In this document: piece after piece, positions 33,139 to 42,311 of the stretch
Numbering within the stretch: position 1 is the stretch's first letter
How the letters are laid out: every line of letters starts with the position of its first letter
Program-made: the position numbers and the translations under genes
Assembly: GCA_012270995.1 (NCBI GenBank)
Contig: JAAXHG010000132.1
Location: 22,208-86,207, forward strand
DNA length: 64,000 bases
Source of the DNA: Vicinamibacteraceae bacterium
Lineage (GTDB): Bacteria > Acidobacteriota > Thermoanaerobaculia > Multivoradales > Multivoraceae
Reading direction: 5' to 3'
Notes under the pieces: generated by a model
Told to the model about the DNA's origin: nothing
The model's database searches: none
The model's input: only the letters and a program-made list of their open reading frames with translations

Positions 33139-36100
33139 TTGCCTGACGCCCCTTCCGCAGCGCTACCGACCGGGTACCGGATCGCCGAGTACGAGATCGT
33201 CCGGGTGCTCGGCGCCGGCGGCTTCGGCATCACCTACGTGGCGTTCGACCATCAGCTCGACGGGCCGGTAGCGATCAAGGAGTACTTCCCTGCCGACCTT
33301 GCGGCGCGGGCCGACGGCGAGAGGGTTGCCGCCGCGGCCACAACGAACCGGGACGTGTTCGCCTGGGGTCTCGACCGCTTCCTCGATGAGGCCCGCGCCA
33401 TTCACCACTTTCGCCATCCGAACGTTGTGCGGGCGCATCGGTATCTGGAAGCCAACGGCACGGCGTACATCGTCATGGAGTACGTCGAGGGCGAATCCCT
33501 GAAGGAGATTCTCGACCGGCGCGGGTGTCTGCCGGCCGAGGAGTGGCGCCCATGGATGAACTCGCTGCTGGAGGGGTTGGCGCATGTGCATGCCCACGAC
33601 TACCTGCACCGGGACATCAAGCCGGCGAACATCGTCGTCCGTGCCTCGGACGGCGGGCCGCTGCTCATCGACTTCGGTTCCGCCCGGGTCCAGCAAGGCG
33701 ACCGCACACACACGCAGGTGCTTACCGAGAGCTACGCTCCGATCGAGCAGTACTCCTCCGGCGCTACCCAAAGCCCGCCCACCGACATCTACGCGCTGGC
33801 TGCCGTCTCCTATCGGGTGTTGACGGGCGACGCCGCGCCGAGCGCTCCGGATCGGGTCCTGCAGGACGACTACCAACCGCTCGTGGATCGCGATCTGGAC
33901 GCAGACGCCGGCTGGCTGGCCGCCGTGGACCGGGGGCTTGCCTTGAGGCCCGAAGACCGACCACCGAATGTCAAGGCTTGGAGTACGGCTCTCGGAGCAG
34001 CGAGAGCTCCGAAACCCTCGGCGCCCAGGGGCCGTTCGAAGACAGTCGAGGGCGGCGAGTCGAGTCCCAGGCAACGCGAGGTCGCAAAGCGAGTGCGCGG
34101 CATCGTCGGACGACCTCTCGGCTACCTCGCCTACTTGGTTGGCGTCTACTCCTACCGCTGGTTCTGGAACGGCGACGCCGTCGCGGAGGCGTGGTTCCGC
34201 AGGGCAGCCAACCTTGGTCACCCGTACGGCCAAGCGTGGACGGGGTGGCTCGCACAAGGCGAAGATCAAGCTGCAGGTTGGTTTCGGAAGGCGGCAGCCC
34301 AGGGCCTCGCCGACGCCCAAGTCATCCTGGCCATGATGTACGCCGTCGGCGTTGGCGTTCAGCAGGACTACTCGAAAGCCAGAGGGTGGTGCCGCCGGGC
34401 CGCCGAACGCGGCGATCCGTGCGCTCAGAACATCCTGGGTATCGTCCACGCAACCGCCAAGGGTTCTCTGAAGGACCCCGAGGACGCCGAAAGCTGGTTC
34501 CTGAAAGCCGCTTCCCCGGGGGCGTGGCCGAGGCATAGCAGTAGGGCGGTCTTCCCGATCTTGGGTGCGCCGCGCCGTCGCCACTCGGGGCTAGGCGCCG
34601 CTCAGTTCAACCTGGCTCGCCTCTACGCCGCGAACCAAAGGCAGCGAGACGCCTCAAGCTGGCTCCACGAAGCCGCCAAGATTGGACACGCGTTCTCACT
34701 GAACGCGCTGGGCGTCATGTATGCGACCGGCCGGGGTGTGTCGCGAGACGTTGCTGAGGCCGAGAAGTGGTTCAACAAAGCGCGAGACTGTTGCGCGCCG
34801 TTTAGTGCGCGAGACGCCCTTGACCAACTGATAGCCGCGGCTCTGTACAACCTGGGCGCTATGTGCGCCGAGCGAGGGGACGATGTCTTGGCGAGGAGCC
34901 ACTTCCAACAGTCTGCCGAGATGAGCGAGCCGATGGCGCAAAGTGCGTTGGGCTTCCTCTACGCCGAAGGCCGGACACACTTGGGTGAAGAAAGGAAGGA
35001 CGACCGCTTGTCGTACCTCAGGCACTGCCGGAAGGAGGACCTCGAGGATGCCGAATCCTGGTACCGCAAGGCCGTCGACCGCTTGGTCGCCCTTTCCCGC
35101 GATGGCCGCCCAACGGCGACCTGCCCGCCGGCAGCTTTGCGACTAGGCATCCCTCCCTTTCCGTCACGCCCAGCCTGGAGGGGCAGGACCCCAGCCTTGT
35201 GGGCGGTGAAGTGGGAGGTCCCGGTTCAGAACGGCTGGGGCTTCATGCATGCGTATCCCAAGGGCTCGGAGCCGGGGAAGTCCGGGCCCTTGGCGTGGTT
35301 CCTGAAAGGGGCCAATCAGGGGCACGCCGTTGCCCAGCACAGCCTTGGCCGGATGTACAAGTACGGCTGGGGCGTGCCGGCGGACGAGTCCAAGTCCCTG
35401 ATGTGGCTACGCCTCGCCGCGAAGCAAGGCTACGCCGAAGCTCAGGTCGACTTGGGCCGACTGTACGAGACCGGCGAGTGCGTTCCGCGGGACTACGGCG
35501 AAGCACTGAAGTACTATCGCAGGGCCGCCAAGCGAGGTAACGCACGCGCCATGAGGCTCCTGGGGAGGATGTGCGAGGCTGGCGACGGCGTGCCGGTCGA
35601 CAAGGTCGCGGCGGCGAGCTGGTACTCGGTGGCCGCCGAGCGCGGAGATCGCTCGGCAGCAGAGGACCTGCGCCGCCTGTCCGCCGAGGGCTGGAGGGTT
35701 CCGGAACCGTACGACGAGGTCGAGTGGCTGGAATGGTGCCGCGGCGCGGCTGAGGCGGGCCACGCGGAAGCCCAAGCCGCTCTGGGCTCCCGTTACGCCG
35801 ACCGCTATCCGGCCCCTCCGGATTACGCCAAGGCCCTGTTCTGGTATCGGGAGGCTGCGGAACAGGGCTGCGCTCGGGGCCAAGTTGGTCTTGCCCAGGT
35901 GTACAAGTACCGCTACAAGGCGGGACTGGATGAGCGGCAAACGGAAACAGCGGATTTCCCCAGCGAGAAACCCCCGCAGGAAGACCTGGCCGAGGCGGCG
36001 AAGTGGTACCGGAAGGCGGCCGAACAAGAGGACGCGGATGCCGAAGCGGCGCTGGGATCCATGTATCAGGATGGCGAGGGCGTGCCGAAGGACGAAGTCG

Positions 36101-36387
36101 AAGCGGTCAAGTGGTATCGCAGGGCCGCCCGTCAGTGCGACCGCCACGCGCAACAAAGGATGGGCTTCGCTTACGAGCAGGGCAGAGGCGTAAGACGGGA
36201 CGATGCACAGGCGTACGCATGGTTCAGCCTTGGCGATGAACACTTCGACTACGAGCTCGTGGAACGCACTCTCGCACGCCTTGAGCTTAAGACGGAGGAG
36301 GAGCGTCACCGCGCGCATCGCTTAGCCGCGAAGTACCGCGAAGACTACGTGCTGCCGTTCGATTGGCGGAGGAGGCGCGGATGGTGA
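33139..36387 (+). CDS. Ser/Thr protein kinase with long C-terminal Sel1-like repeat array
   Basis: GAGGFGITYVAFD; VAIKEYFP; YLHRDIKPANIVV; LLIDFGSAR; then many Sel1 repeats such as AQHSLGRMYKYGWGVPADESKSLMWLRLAAKQGYAEAQVDLGRLYETG. Confidence 0.93.
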   Translation: MPDAPSAALPTGYRIAEYEIVRVLGAGGFGITYVAFDHQLDGPVAIKEYFPADLAARADGERVAAAATTNRDVFAWGLDRFLDEARAIHHFRHPNVVRAHRYLEANGTAYIVMEYVEGESLKEILDRRGCLPAEEWRPWMNSLLEGLAHVHAHDYLHRDIKPANIVVRASDGGPLLIDFGSARVQQGDRTHTQVLTESYAPIEQYSSGATQSPPTDIYALAAVSYRVLTGDAAPSAPDRVLQDDYQPLVDRDLDADAGWLAAVDRGLALRPEDRPPNVKAWSTALGAARAPKPSAPRGRSKTVEGGESSPRQREVAKRVRGIVGRPLGYLAYLVGVYSYRWFWNGDAVAEAWFRRAANLGHPYGQAWTGWLAQGEDQAAGWFRKAAAQGLADAQVILAMMYAVGVGVQQDYSKARGWCRRAAERGDPCAQNILGIVHATAKGSLKDPEDAESWFLKAASPGAWPRHSSRAVFPILGAPRRRHSGLGAAQFNLARLYAANQRQRDASSWLHEAAKIGHAFSLNALGVMYATGRGVSRDVAEAEKWFNKARDCCAPFSARDALDQLIAAALYNLGAMCAERGDDVLARSHFQQSAEMSEPMAQSALGFLYAEGRTHLGEERKDDRLSYLRHCRKEDLEDAESWYRKAVDRLVALSRDGRPTATCPPAALRLGIPPFPSRPAWRGRTPALWAVKWEVPVQNGWGFMHAYPKGSEPGKSGPLAWFLKGANQGHAVAQHSLGRMYKYGWGVPADESKSLMWLRLAAKQGYAEAQVDLGRLYETGECVPRDYGEALKYYRRAAKRGNARAMRLLGRMCEAGDGVPVDKVAAASWYSVAAERGDRSAAEDLRRLSAEGWRVPEPYDEVEWLEWCRGAAEAGHAEAQAALGSRYADRYPAPPDYAKALFWYREAAEQGCARGQVGLAQVYKYRYKAGLDERQTETADFPSEKPPQEDLAEAAKWYRKAAEQEDADAEAALGSMYQDGEGVPKDEVEAVKWYRRAARQCDRHAQQRMGFAYEQGRGVRRDDAQAYAWFSLGDEHFDYELVERTLARLELKTEEERHRAHRLAAKYREDYVLPFDWRRRRGW

Positions 36388-36738
36388 AGCGTCGGATCGG
36401 CGCCGTCACCGCGGTCCCTGTCGCGTGTCCATGCCCGCATCCTCAAGGTCGCGCGCGGCAGCGAGTTTGTCGAAGGTGGCCATGCGAAGCATGGCCTATC
36501 TCCGCCAAGTCTCGGTATCCATTCCAGATCCGCCGCAACCTTGAGGGTAGCGGCCCGGACTCGTGTGACGAAGAACGCGCGGCAGTGGGCGGTGCGTGCA
36601 TCTCACTGGCTGCAGGTTCGACGTGAACCAGGCGGTGCTGCGTGGCTAGACTCGTACCCTGCCTTCCCTGTTCCACTACTCGCCGCCGAGGATGGCCCAT
36701 GGTCGCCCGAAACGGTGGGCGGCTCTTGAGGTCGTGCG

Positions 36739-38067
36739 ATGGACGTCTCTCGAAGGTGCTTCCTAGCCAGCCGTCTATTCTGCCTCGCCGTGGCGGCATT
36801 CCCTGCCTTCGTCGCCGCTTCCGCTCCCGACTCCTCCACTTACGACCGGGCCGTAGTACGCGTCGTCGCTCAATCCGCTGCCGGCGAGATACTCGGCACG
36901 GGTTCCGGTTTCTTCGTCGACGACCGGCACCTCGTGACGAACCAACACGTCGTTGCCAACGCCAACCTGCCGCCCAGTCCGCCCATCTCCATCGTGCTTG
37001 CAGACGGCCGCGACTGGCTTCCGGTCACCGTGCGTTGGACGGACGAAGAACTCGATCTGGCCGTTCTGGAAGCTCCTCCCGACCAGGACCGCTCCAGCCT
37101 GCCGCTCCGGATCGCCGAGCCGGGGCGCGGCGTGGACGTGTACGCCGTCGGTTTTCCCGGTTCGGCGGACCGCGCTTCGGGCGACATTCTGCAGAGCACG
37201 TTGACAGACGGGATCCTGAGCAAGCCGCCTTTTTTTGAGGCGCGGTGGGGTGTACCCAGCACCGGTCTCGCACGCGTTCTTCAGCACACGGCGGCCATCA
37301 GTCCGGGCAGCAGAGGCGGACCGCTCCTCGACGCCTGCGGAAACGCACTGGGCGTGAACACGAGCGGAGGTTTGAGTGAAGTTCATGACGCCTCGGGCAA
37401 CGTGATCGGCGCCACGGCGGCACAGGGCATCTTCTTCGCCCTCGACGCCTCGGAGGTCGCGCTGGCACTCGATCGGCTGGGCGTTCAATACGCGGAAGCC
37501 GGCGCCTGCGGAGCGGAAGGTCAACTGCCGAGCGGCGCAAGCGCAACCGCACCAGGTGCTTCGACTCGCTATCTCTGGCTCCTCGGCCTGCTCGCCGGCC
37601 TTGCTGTCGTTGGCGCCCTGCTTCTCTACCGGCGCTCCCGCCGCCCTGGAGTGGACGCCCCCGCAAGCCGCGACCCGGCCAGCAGCCCGGAAAGCGACGC
37701 CGTTTCGCCGGGCGCCGCCCGCGCCAGATCCCACTCCACGGTTCGCGGCAGCGGCGTTCGGCTGACCGGACGTGGCGACACGCCGCACCTGAAAGTCCGC
37801 ATCGCCGAACTGCGCCGCGCCGCCCACGGCCACAGCTTCGGCCGCCTGCCCGATCTGGTCGATCACGCGCTCGCCGTGGAAGGCCTCTCCCGGCGCCACT
37901 TCCGCATCAGCATGGATCGCGGCCGGACCTTTCTGGAAGACCTCAATTCGACGAACGGCACCTTCGTCAACGGTGAGCGGCTTGTGCCGTACCGGGCAAG
38001 GCAGCTTCGGGGCGGCGACGAGATTGCGGCCGGCGAGGGGCGCTGGCGCGTAGCGGGGCTTGAATGA
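36739..38067 (+). CDS. Trypsin/HtrA-like (probably inactive) protein with TM helix and C-terminal FHA domain
   Basis: GTGSGFFVDDRHLVTNQHVV; ELDLAVLEAP; ISPGSRGGPLLDACG (catalytic-Ser position is Arg); TM LWLLGLLAGLAVVGALLLY; FHA LSRRHFRI...DLNSTNGTFVNG. Confidence 0.85.
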   Translation: MDVSRRCFLASRLFCLAVAAFPAFVAASAPDSSTYDRAVVRVVAQSAAGEILGTGSGFFVDDRHLVTNQHVVANANLPPSPPISIVLADGRDWLPVTVRWTDEELDLAVLEAPPDQDRSSLPLRIAEPGRGVDVYAVGFPGSADRASGDILQSTLTDGILSKPPFFEARWGVPSTGLARVLQHTAAISPGSRGGPLLDACGNALGVNTSGGLSEVHDASGNVIGATAAQGIFFALDASEVALALDRLGVQYAEAGACGAEGQLPSGASATAPGASTRYLWLLGLLAGLAVVGALLLYRRSRRPGVDAPASRDPASSPESDAVSPGAARARSHSTVRGSGVRLTGRGDTPHLKVRIAELRRAAHGHSFGRLPDLVDHALAVEGLSRRHFRISMDRGRTFLEDLNSTNGTFVNGERLVPYRARQLRGGDEIAAGEGRWRVAGLE

Positions 38068-38178
38068 GCAGGCGTCGCACGTCGTACTTGTCACTTCGTC
38101 CGGGTACGGTCCGATCTGCGACAATGTGCCGACAGGACGGAATTCCCGCGCGGGCGGGAGAGATTCGATTCCAGAACG

Positions 38179-38592
38179 GTGAGAGCGAAGCATCGGCTAC
38201 TGACGATCGGACGAAGCCGGAAGGCGGACATCCGGCTACAGGACCGGAGCGTCTCAAGGCTGCACGCTGAGTTCATCGTTGCGGCTCGCGGAGTCCTGCA
38301 CCTTGCGGACCGCTCGAGCGCCAACGGCACCTGGGTCGAAGCGGACGGCGCTTGGGAGCGCATCCGTCAACGCACCGTGCTCCCTTCTGATCGGCTGAGG
38401 TTCGGCCGGACCCAGGTCACGGCTGCGGCACTGCTGAATCGGCTTCCGGAACGCCACGGAGACCGGGACGGAGCGCCGAGCGCCAGCGGGAATGCGGCTG
38501 CACCCGGTCAAGCGGCCGGAACGCCGGACGACGACCTTCCCCGCGGAAGGGTGCGGCGCAACCCGCTTACCGGCGAGGTCGTCGGAGACTGA
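38179..38592 (+). CDS. FHA-domain protein
   Basis: LTIGRSRKADIRLQDRSVSRLHAEFIVAARGVLHLADRSSANGTWVE. Confidence 0.85.
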   Translation: MRAKHRLLTIGRSRKADIRLQDRSVSRLHAEFIVAARGVLHLADRSSANGTWVEADGAWERIRQRTVLPSDRLRFGRTQVTAAALLNRLPERHGDRDGAPSASGNAAAPGQAAGTPDDDLPRGRVRRNPLTGEVVGD

Positions 38593-38723
38593 CGCCGATG
38601 CCGCCTCTCGGTACCTTCCGGCTCGAAAGGGACGTGTCGGCGCGCCGCCTTGTCCGTCGCGCCCCGGGCGCTCGACCGACAAGAGGCCCCGGGACCGGTT
38701 GCCAACCGTCTCCCCAGGTTGCC

Positions 38724-39488
38724 GTGAGCGGACCGAAGGAACTCGGCGCGCGGCTCGCGGCCTGGGGCGCGTCCCTCGTCGTGGCAAGCGGTTTCGTCGC
38801 TTGCCTGAGTCTGCTCCTCACCGAAGGTCGGGCCGCGGCCTTCCTTCTTGACCGGAACTCGCCGGTGTTCACCTACCCCTTCACGATCCAGAACCTGATG
38901 TGGCTCATCTTCTTCGGCGCGCTGGGCGAACTCGCCGTGCGCCATCGACGCGCCCGACTCGAATGGACTCAGCTCGCGAAGAGCCTGCTGCCCGAAGACG
39001 AGGTCACCATGCTCCGGCTCAAGGACCTGGGAGCAGTTCGCGCCCGTGTCCGCGGCCAGGAGGAGTTCTTCCTCCAACGGCTCGTCACCCGCTGCGTCCT
39101 CCAGTTCCAGAGTTCGAAGTCGACCGACCGCGCCAACGCTCTGCTGAACTCCTCGCTCGACCTGATGCAGCACGAGGTCGACGGTAAGTACAGCCTGCTT
39201 CGCTATCTGGTGTGGGTGACCCCCACCATCGGCTTCATCGGTACCGTGGTCGGGATCGCGGCAGCGCTCGGCGCGGCCGGCGACACGCAGGACTTCCAGG
39301 ACCCGGCTCTCCTGGGCGAACTCACCCGGAACCTCGGCGTCGCCTTCTACACGACGATGCTGGCGTTGATACAGCCCGCAATCCTGGTCCTGGCCCAGAG
39401 CCTTGTGCAGGCCCGCGAGGAAGGCGCTCTCAACCGCGCCGGTCAATACTGCCTCGACAATCTGATCAACCGCCTGTACGACAGGTAA
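38724..39488 (+). CDS. MotA/TolQ/ExbB-family proton-channel protein
   Basis: YLVWVTPTIGFIGTVVGIAAALGAAG...LTRNLGVAFYTTMLALIQPAILVLA. GTG start at 38724 proposed; ORF opens at 38598. Confidence 0.82.
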   Translation: MSGPKELGARLAAWGASLVVASGFVACLSLLLTEGRAAAFLLDRNSPVFTYPFTIQNLMWLIFFGALGELAVRHRRARLEWTQLAKSLLPEDEVTMLRLKDLGAVRARVRGQEEFFLQRLVTRCVLQFQSSKSTDRANALLNSSLDLMQHEVDGKYSLLRYLVWVTPTIGFIGTVVGIAAALGAAGDTQDFQDPALLGELTRNLGVAFYTTMLALIQPAILVLAQSLVQAREEGALNRAGQYCLDNLINRLYDR

Positions 39489-39499
39489 AGGACGCGACG

Positions 39500-40114
39500 A
39501 TGCCTGTATACCGAACGCCGGATGGCCGCATCGTCGAGGAAACGACGCTGGTCAAGCCGCGCGGCAAGGCGACGGATCGACCCGACGCGGACACAGATCC
39601 CAACCGCGACGCGACGGAGAAGATCGGCGGCGGCGTCGGCACGGAACTTGATGCGCCAACTGTCGTCCGCCGTCCGGGCGCGGCGCCGACGACGCCCACG
39701 AGGCGGCCGGACGACGAACCCACGAAGCTCGCCGGCGCCGTTCCGACCATGCCCGCACCGGGCGACCCGGGACCGGTCGCCGGTTGGCTTGTCGTAATCG
39801 ACGGCCCGGGAAGCGGCCGGGATCTGCGCGTCGGCGTCGGCCGGAACGACCTGGGCCGCAGCAGCGAGAACCGCATCTCGCTGCCCTTCGGCGACGCGCG
39901 CATCTCACGTCGTTGCCACCTGTGGGTCAACTACGATCCCCGGCACCGGGTTTTCTCCGTCGTGCCGGGAAGCGGCGCCAATCTCGCGTATCTCGACGAG
40001 ACGGCCATCGAAGAGCGAATGCTGCTGGCCCACGGCGCGACCATCACCGTCGGAGAAACGAGCCTGCGCTTCGTGGCCTTCTGCGGCGACGACTTCACGT
40101 GGCCGGAGGAGTGA
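39500..40114 (+). CDS. Degenerate FHA-like domain protein
   Basis: VGVGRNDLGRSSENRISLPFGDARISRRCHLWV; lacks the NGT motif. Confidence 0.7.
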   Translation: MPVYRTPDGRIVEETTLVKPRGKATDRPDADTDPNRDATEKIGGGVGTELDAPTVVRRPGAAPTTPTRRPDDEPTKLAGAVPTMPAPGDPGPVAGWLVVIDGPGSGRDLRVGVGRNDLGRSSENRISLPFGDARISRRCHLWVNYDPRHRVFSVVPGSGANLAYLDETAIEERMLLAHGATITVGETSLRFVAFCGDDFTWPEE

Positions 40115-40980
40115 GCTTCCTCAGGCCCCTGCGGCGAATCACGCGGCGGCACGCGACGACTGGCGATAACGTCCCCGATCCATCGCCAAGCCCCGAGACC
40201 GAAGCGCTCGGCGGCCCCTTGCGGCACGCCGGGGGCCAACTCCTGGGAACGCGGGAGACCCAGGAAGACGACCTTGGCTTCATCGCCGGCGTTACCCTCG
40301 ACCCTGAAGGCCACCACCCGGCCGTCGTGGTAGCCGACGGGATGGGAGGCCATGCCGCCGGCGACGTCGCGAGCGGAGTGGCGGTGCGCGAGTTCATGGA
40401 TGCCTACGGCGTCGAAGGCCGTCCGTCGGAGCGGCTGCGGGCGGCGCTCGACAGTGCCAACCGGGCGCTCGGTGAAGCGATCGCGGAGAATCCAGCACTC
40501 CACGGCATGGGGACCACTCTGGTCGCGGCGGCGGTCACCTCCGATGGCCTCGAGTGGATCAGCGTCGGCGATTCCGCCCTCCTCCTCTATCGCGACGGAC
40601 GATTGAAGAGACTGAATGAAGACCACTCGATGAGGCCCGTGATTGCCGCCCTCCGCCAAGTCGACCCCGGGGCCGCGAACGGAATGAGTGCGCACCAGCT
40701 CCGTTCGGCGCTCGTGGGGGAAGACATCGCCAAGATCGACGCATCGTCGATGCCCGAGTTGCTCCTGCCGGACGACGTCGTGCTGGCCGCCACCGACGGC
40801 ATGGACACGCTGAACTACCCGGAGATTGTCGCCATGATCGCCGACTGCCATGCCGGTGGGCCGGCGGCGATACGGGACGCTCTGCTTGCGGCGGTGGTGG
40901 ATCACGGCGCGTCAACCCAGGACAATGCGACGATCGCGGTCATTGAGGCGTCCGTCCGGAAGCAAGGAGGAGGGGAATGA
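40111..40980 (+). CDS. PP2C-family Ser/Thr phosphatase
   Basis: ETQEDDLGF; VVVADGMGGHAAGDVASG; HGMGTTLVAAAV; WISVGDSALLLYRDG; AATDGMDTL; QDNATIAVI. GTG start overlaps the upstream stop (GTGA). Confidence 0.9.
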   Translation: MSFLRPLRRITRRHATTGDNVPDPSPSPETEALGGPLRHAGGQLLGTRETQEDDLGFIAGVTLDPEGHHPAVVVADGMGGHAAGDVASGVAVREFMDAYGVEGRPSERLRAALDSANRALGEAIAENPALHGMGTTLVAAAVTSDGLEWISVGDSALLLYRDGRLKRLNEDHSMRPVIAALRQVDPGAANGMSAHQLRSALVGEDIAKIDASSMPELLLPDDVVLAATDGMDTLNYPEIVAMIADCHAGGPAAIRDALLAAVVDHGASTQDNATIAVIEASVRKQGGGE

Positions 40981-42302
40981 TGGACGGAACGGCCGACCGC
41001 CGAAGACGATTGCTGCTCGGAGGCGCCGTCCTCGTCCTGGGTCTGGCGACCGGCCCGATCGCGGCCCAACCCGATCGAACGGTCCAGACCGACGCCGCGG
41101 CTCCCTCGGACTCCGTGAGCCAGCCCGACTCCGCCGGCCTCGCCAGCCTCGACCTGAGCCGGCAGATGGCTGAGGCGGCCGAAGTCGCCGAGCAGCGGGA
41201 CAGCGAGGCACAAGACGCCCAGACGGCCGTGGGCGCCGCCGAACTGGACGTCAACCAGGCCCGCGAGGCCGCCGAGGCCGCCGGCGAACGCCTAAGGGTT
41301 CTGGAAACCCAGGGAAGACGCGCCAGGGCCGAGCGCGACGCGGCCCGCGCGGAGGTCGAGTCCCTCAGCGACGATGCGGCACGAAAGGAAGCCCTCTTGG
41401 CGGCCCGCGAGCGAGAGGCCCAAGCAGCCAACGCCCGAGCGCGGGAAGCCCAGCTGCGCGTCACAGCTCTGGAGGGTCAGGCAGCGGCCGCCGAAGCCGA
41501 GGAGGATGCGGCGGTGGCGCGGGAGCGCGCGGAAGCCGCCGAAGAACGCGCGCGAGTGCTTGAGACGGAGGCCAACGCGTCTCAGGCAGAGCGGGACGAA
41601 GCGCGCATAGAGGCCGAGGCCCTTAGAGCCGAAGCCGCCGAGATTGAGGCCGCCCGTGCTGCCAAGGAGCAAGAGGCCGAAACGGCCGAAGCACGAGCCC
41701 AGGAAGCACAGACCCAGGCCGCGGAGGCAGAGGAACGCGCGGCACAGGCCCAGCAGGAGGCAGAGCAACTACAGCAGCGAGCGCAGGCGCTCGAGGAAGA
41801 TCTCGACCGGAGCCGACGGCAGTGGTTCATGGCCCTCGCGGCCGGCGTCCTCGTGCTGCTCGCCGTGCCGCCGATAGCCTGGCGCCTCGCGCGGCGCCGA
41901 AGGCGCGAGTTGGAGGCTTCGGAAGCCGCTCGCAGAGCATCAGACGAGAAGCTGGCCGCGGCGATCGTGCCCGCCCCATTCTCCTGCCTGCTGGAAGGCC
42001 GCGACACGGAGGGCAGGGTCGTCGTCGTCAAGGTCGGCGCCGAACTGCTGGGGTCGCCGGAAGGCGTCGCCATCGGCCGGAATCCGGGCCGCGTGGATGC
42101 GGTGATCGAGCATCGGGAAGCGTCCCGAAGACACTTCCACCTGACGGTGGACGACGGAACCCTCTTCATCGCGGACCTCCATTCGACGAACGGCACCTAC
42201 GTGAACGGAAACGAAGTCGGCGTAGACGAGCCGGTCCCGCTCGCGAACGGCGACGAGATCGGGGTCGGGGGCGCAATCCGACTGACCGTGTCGATCGACT
42301 GA
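40977..42302 (+). CDS. Secreted/periplasmic coiled-coil protein with TM helix and cytoplasmic-type FHA domain
   Basis: Signal-like N-terminus; ~250-aa Ala/Glu coiled coil; TM WFMALAAGVLVLLAVPPIAWRLA; FHA GVAIGRNPGRVDAVIEHREASRRHFHLTV...DLHSTNGTYVNG; ATGA overlap. Confidence 0.85.
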   Translation: MMDGTADRRRRLLLGGAVLVLGLATGPIAAQPDRTVQTDAAAPSDSVSQPDSAGLASLDLSRQMAEAAEVAEQRDSEAQDAQTAVGAAELDVNQAREAAEAAGERLRVLETQGRRARAERDAARAEVESLSDDAARKEALLAAREREAQAANARAREAQLRVTALEGQAAAAEAEEDAAVARERAEAAEERARVLETEANASQAERDEARIEAEALRAEAAEIEAARAAKEQEAETAEARAQEAQTQAAEAEERAAQAQQEAEQLQQRAQALEEDLDRSRRQWFMALAAGVLVLLAVPPIAWRLARRRRRELEASEAARRASDEKLAAAIVPAPFSCLLEGRDTEGRVVVVKVGAELLGSPEGVAIGRNPGRVDAVIEHREASRRHFHLTVDDGTLFIADLHSTNGTYVNGNEVGVDEPVPLANGDEIGVGGAIRLTVSID

Positions 42303-42311
42303 GACGCCGCC

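Noticed and set aside
36388-36738. Possible small gene or pseudogene in the gap after the kinase (87-118 aa ORFs on both strands)
   Set aside because: No recognisable motif and no consistent frame; left as intergenic.
41150-41800. Repetitive Ala/Glu coding sequence as a DNA repeat
   Set aside because: Explained by the coiled-coil region of the FHA protein, not a nucleotide repeat array.
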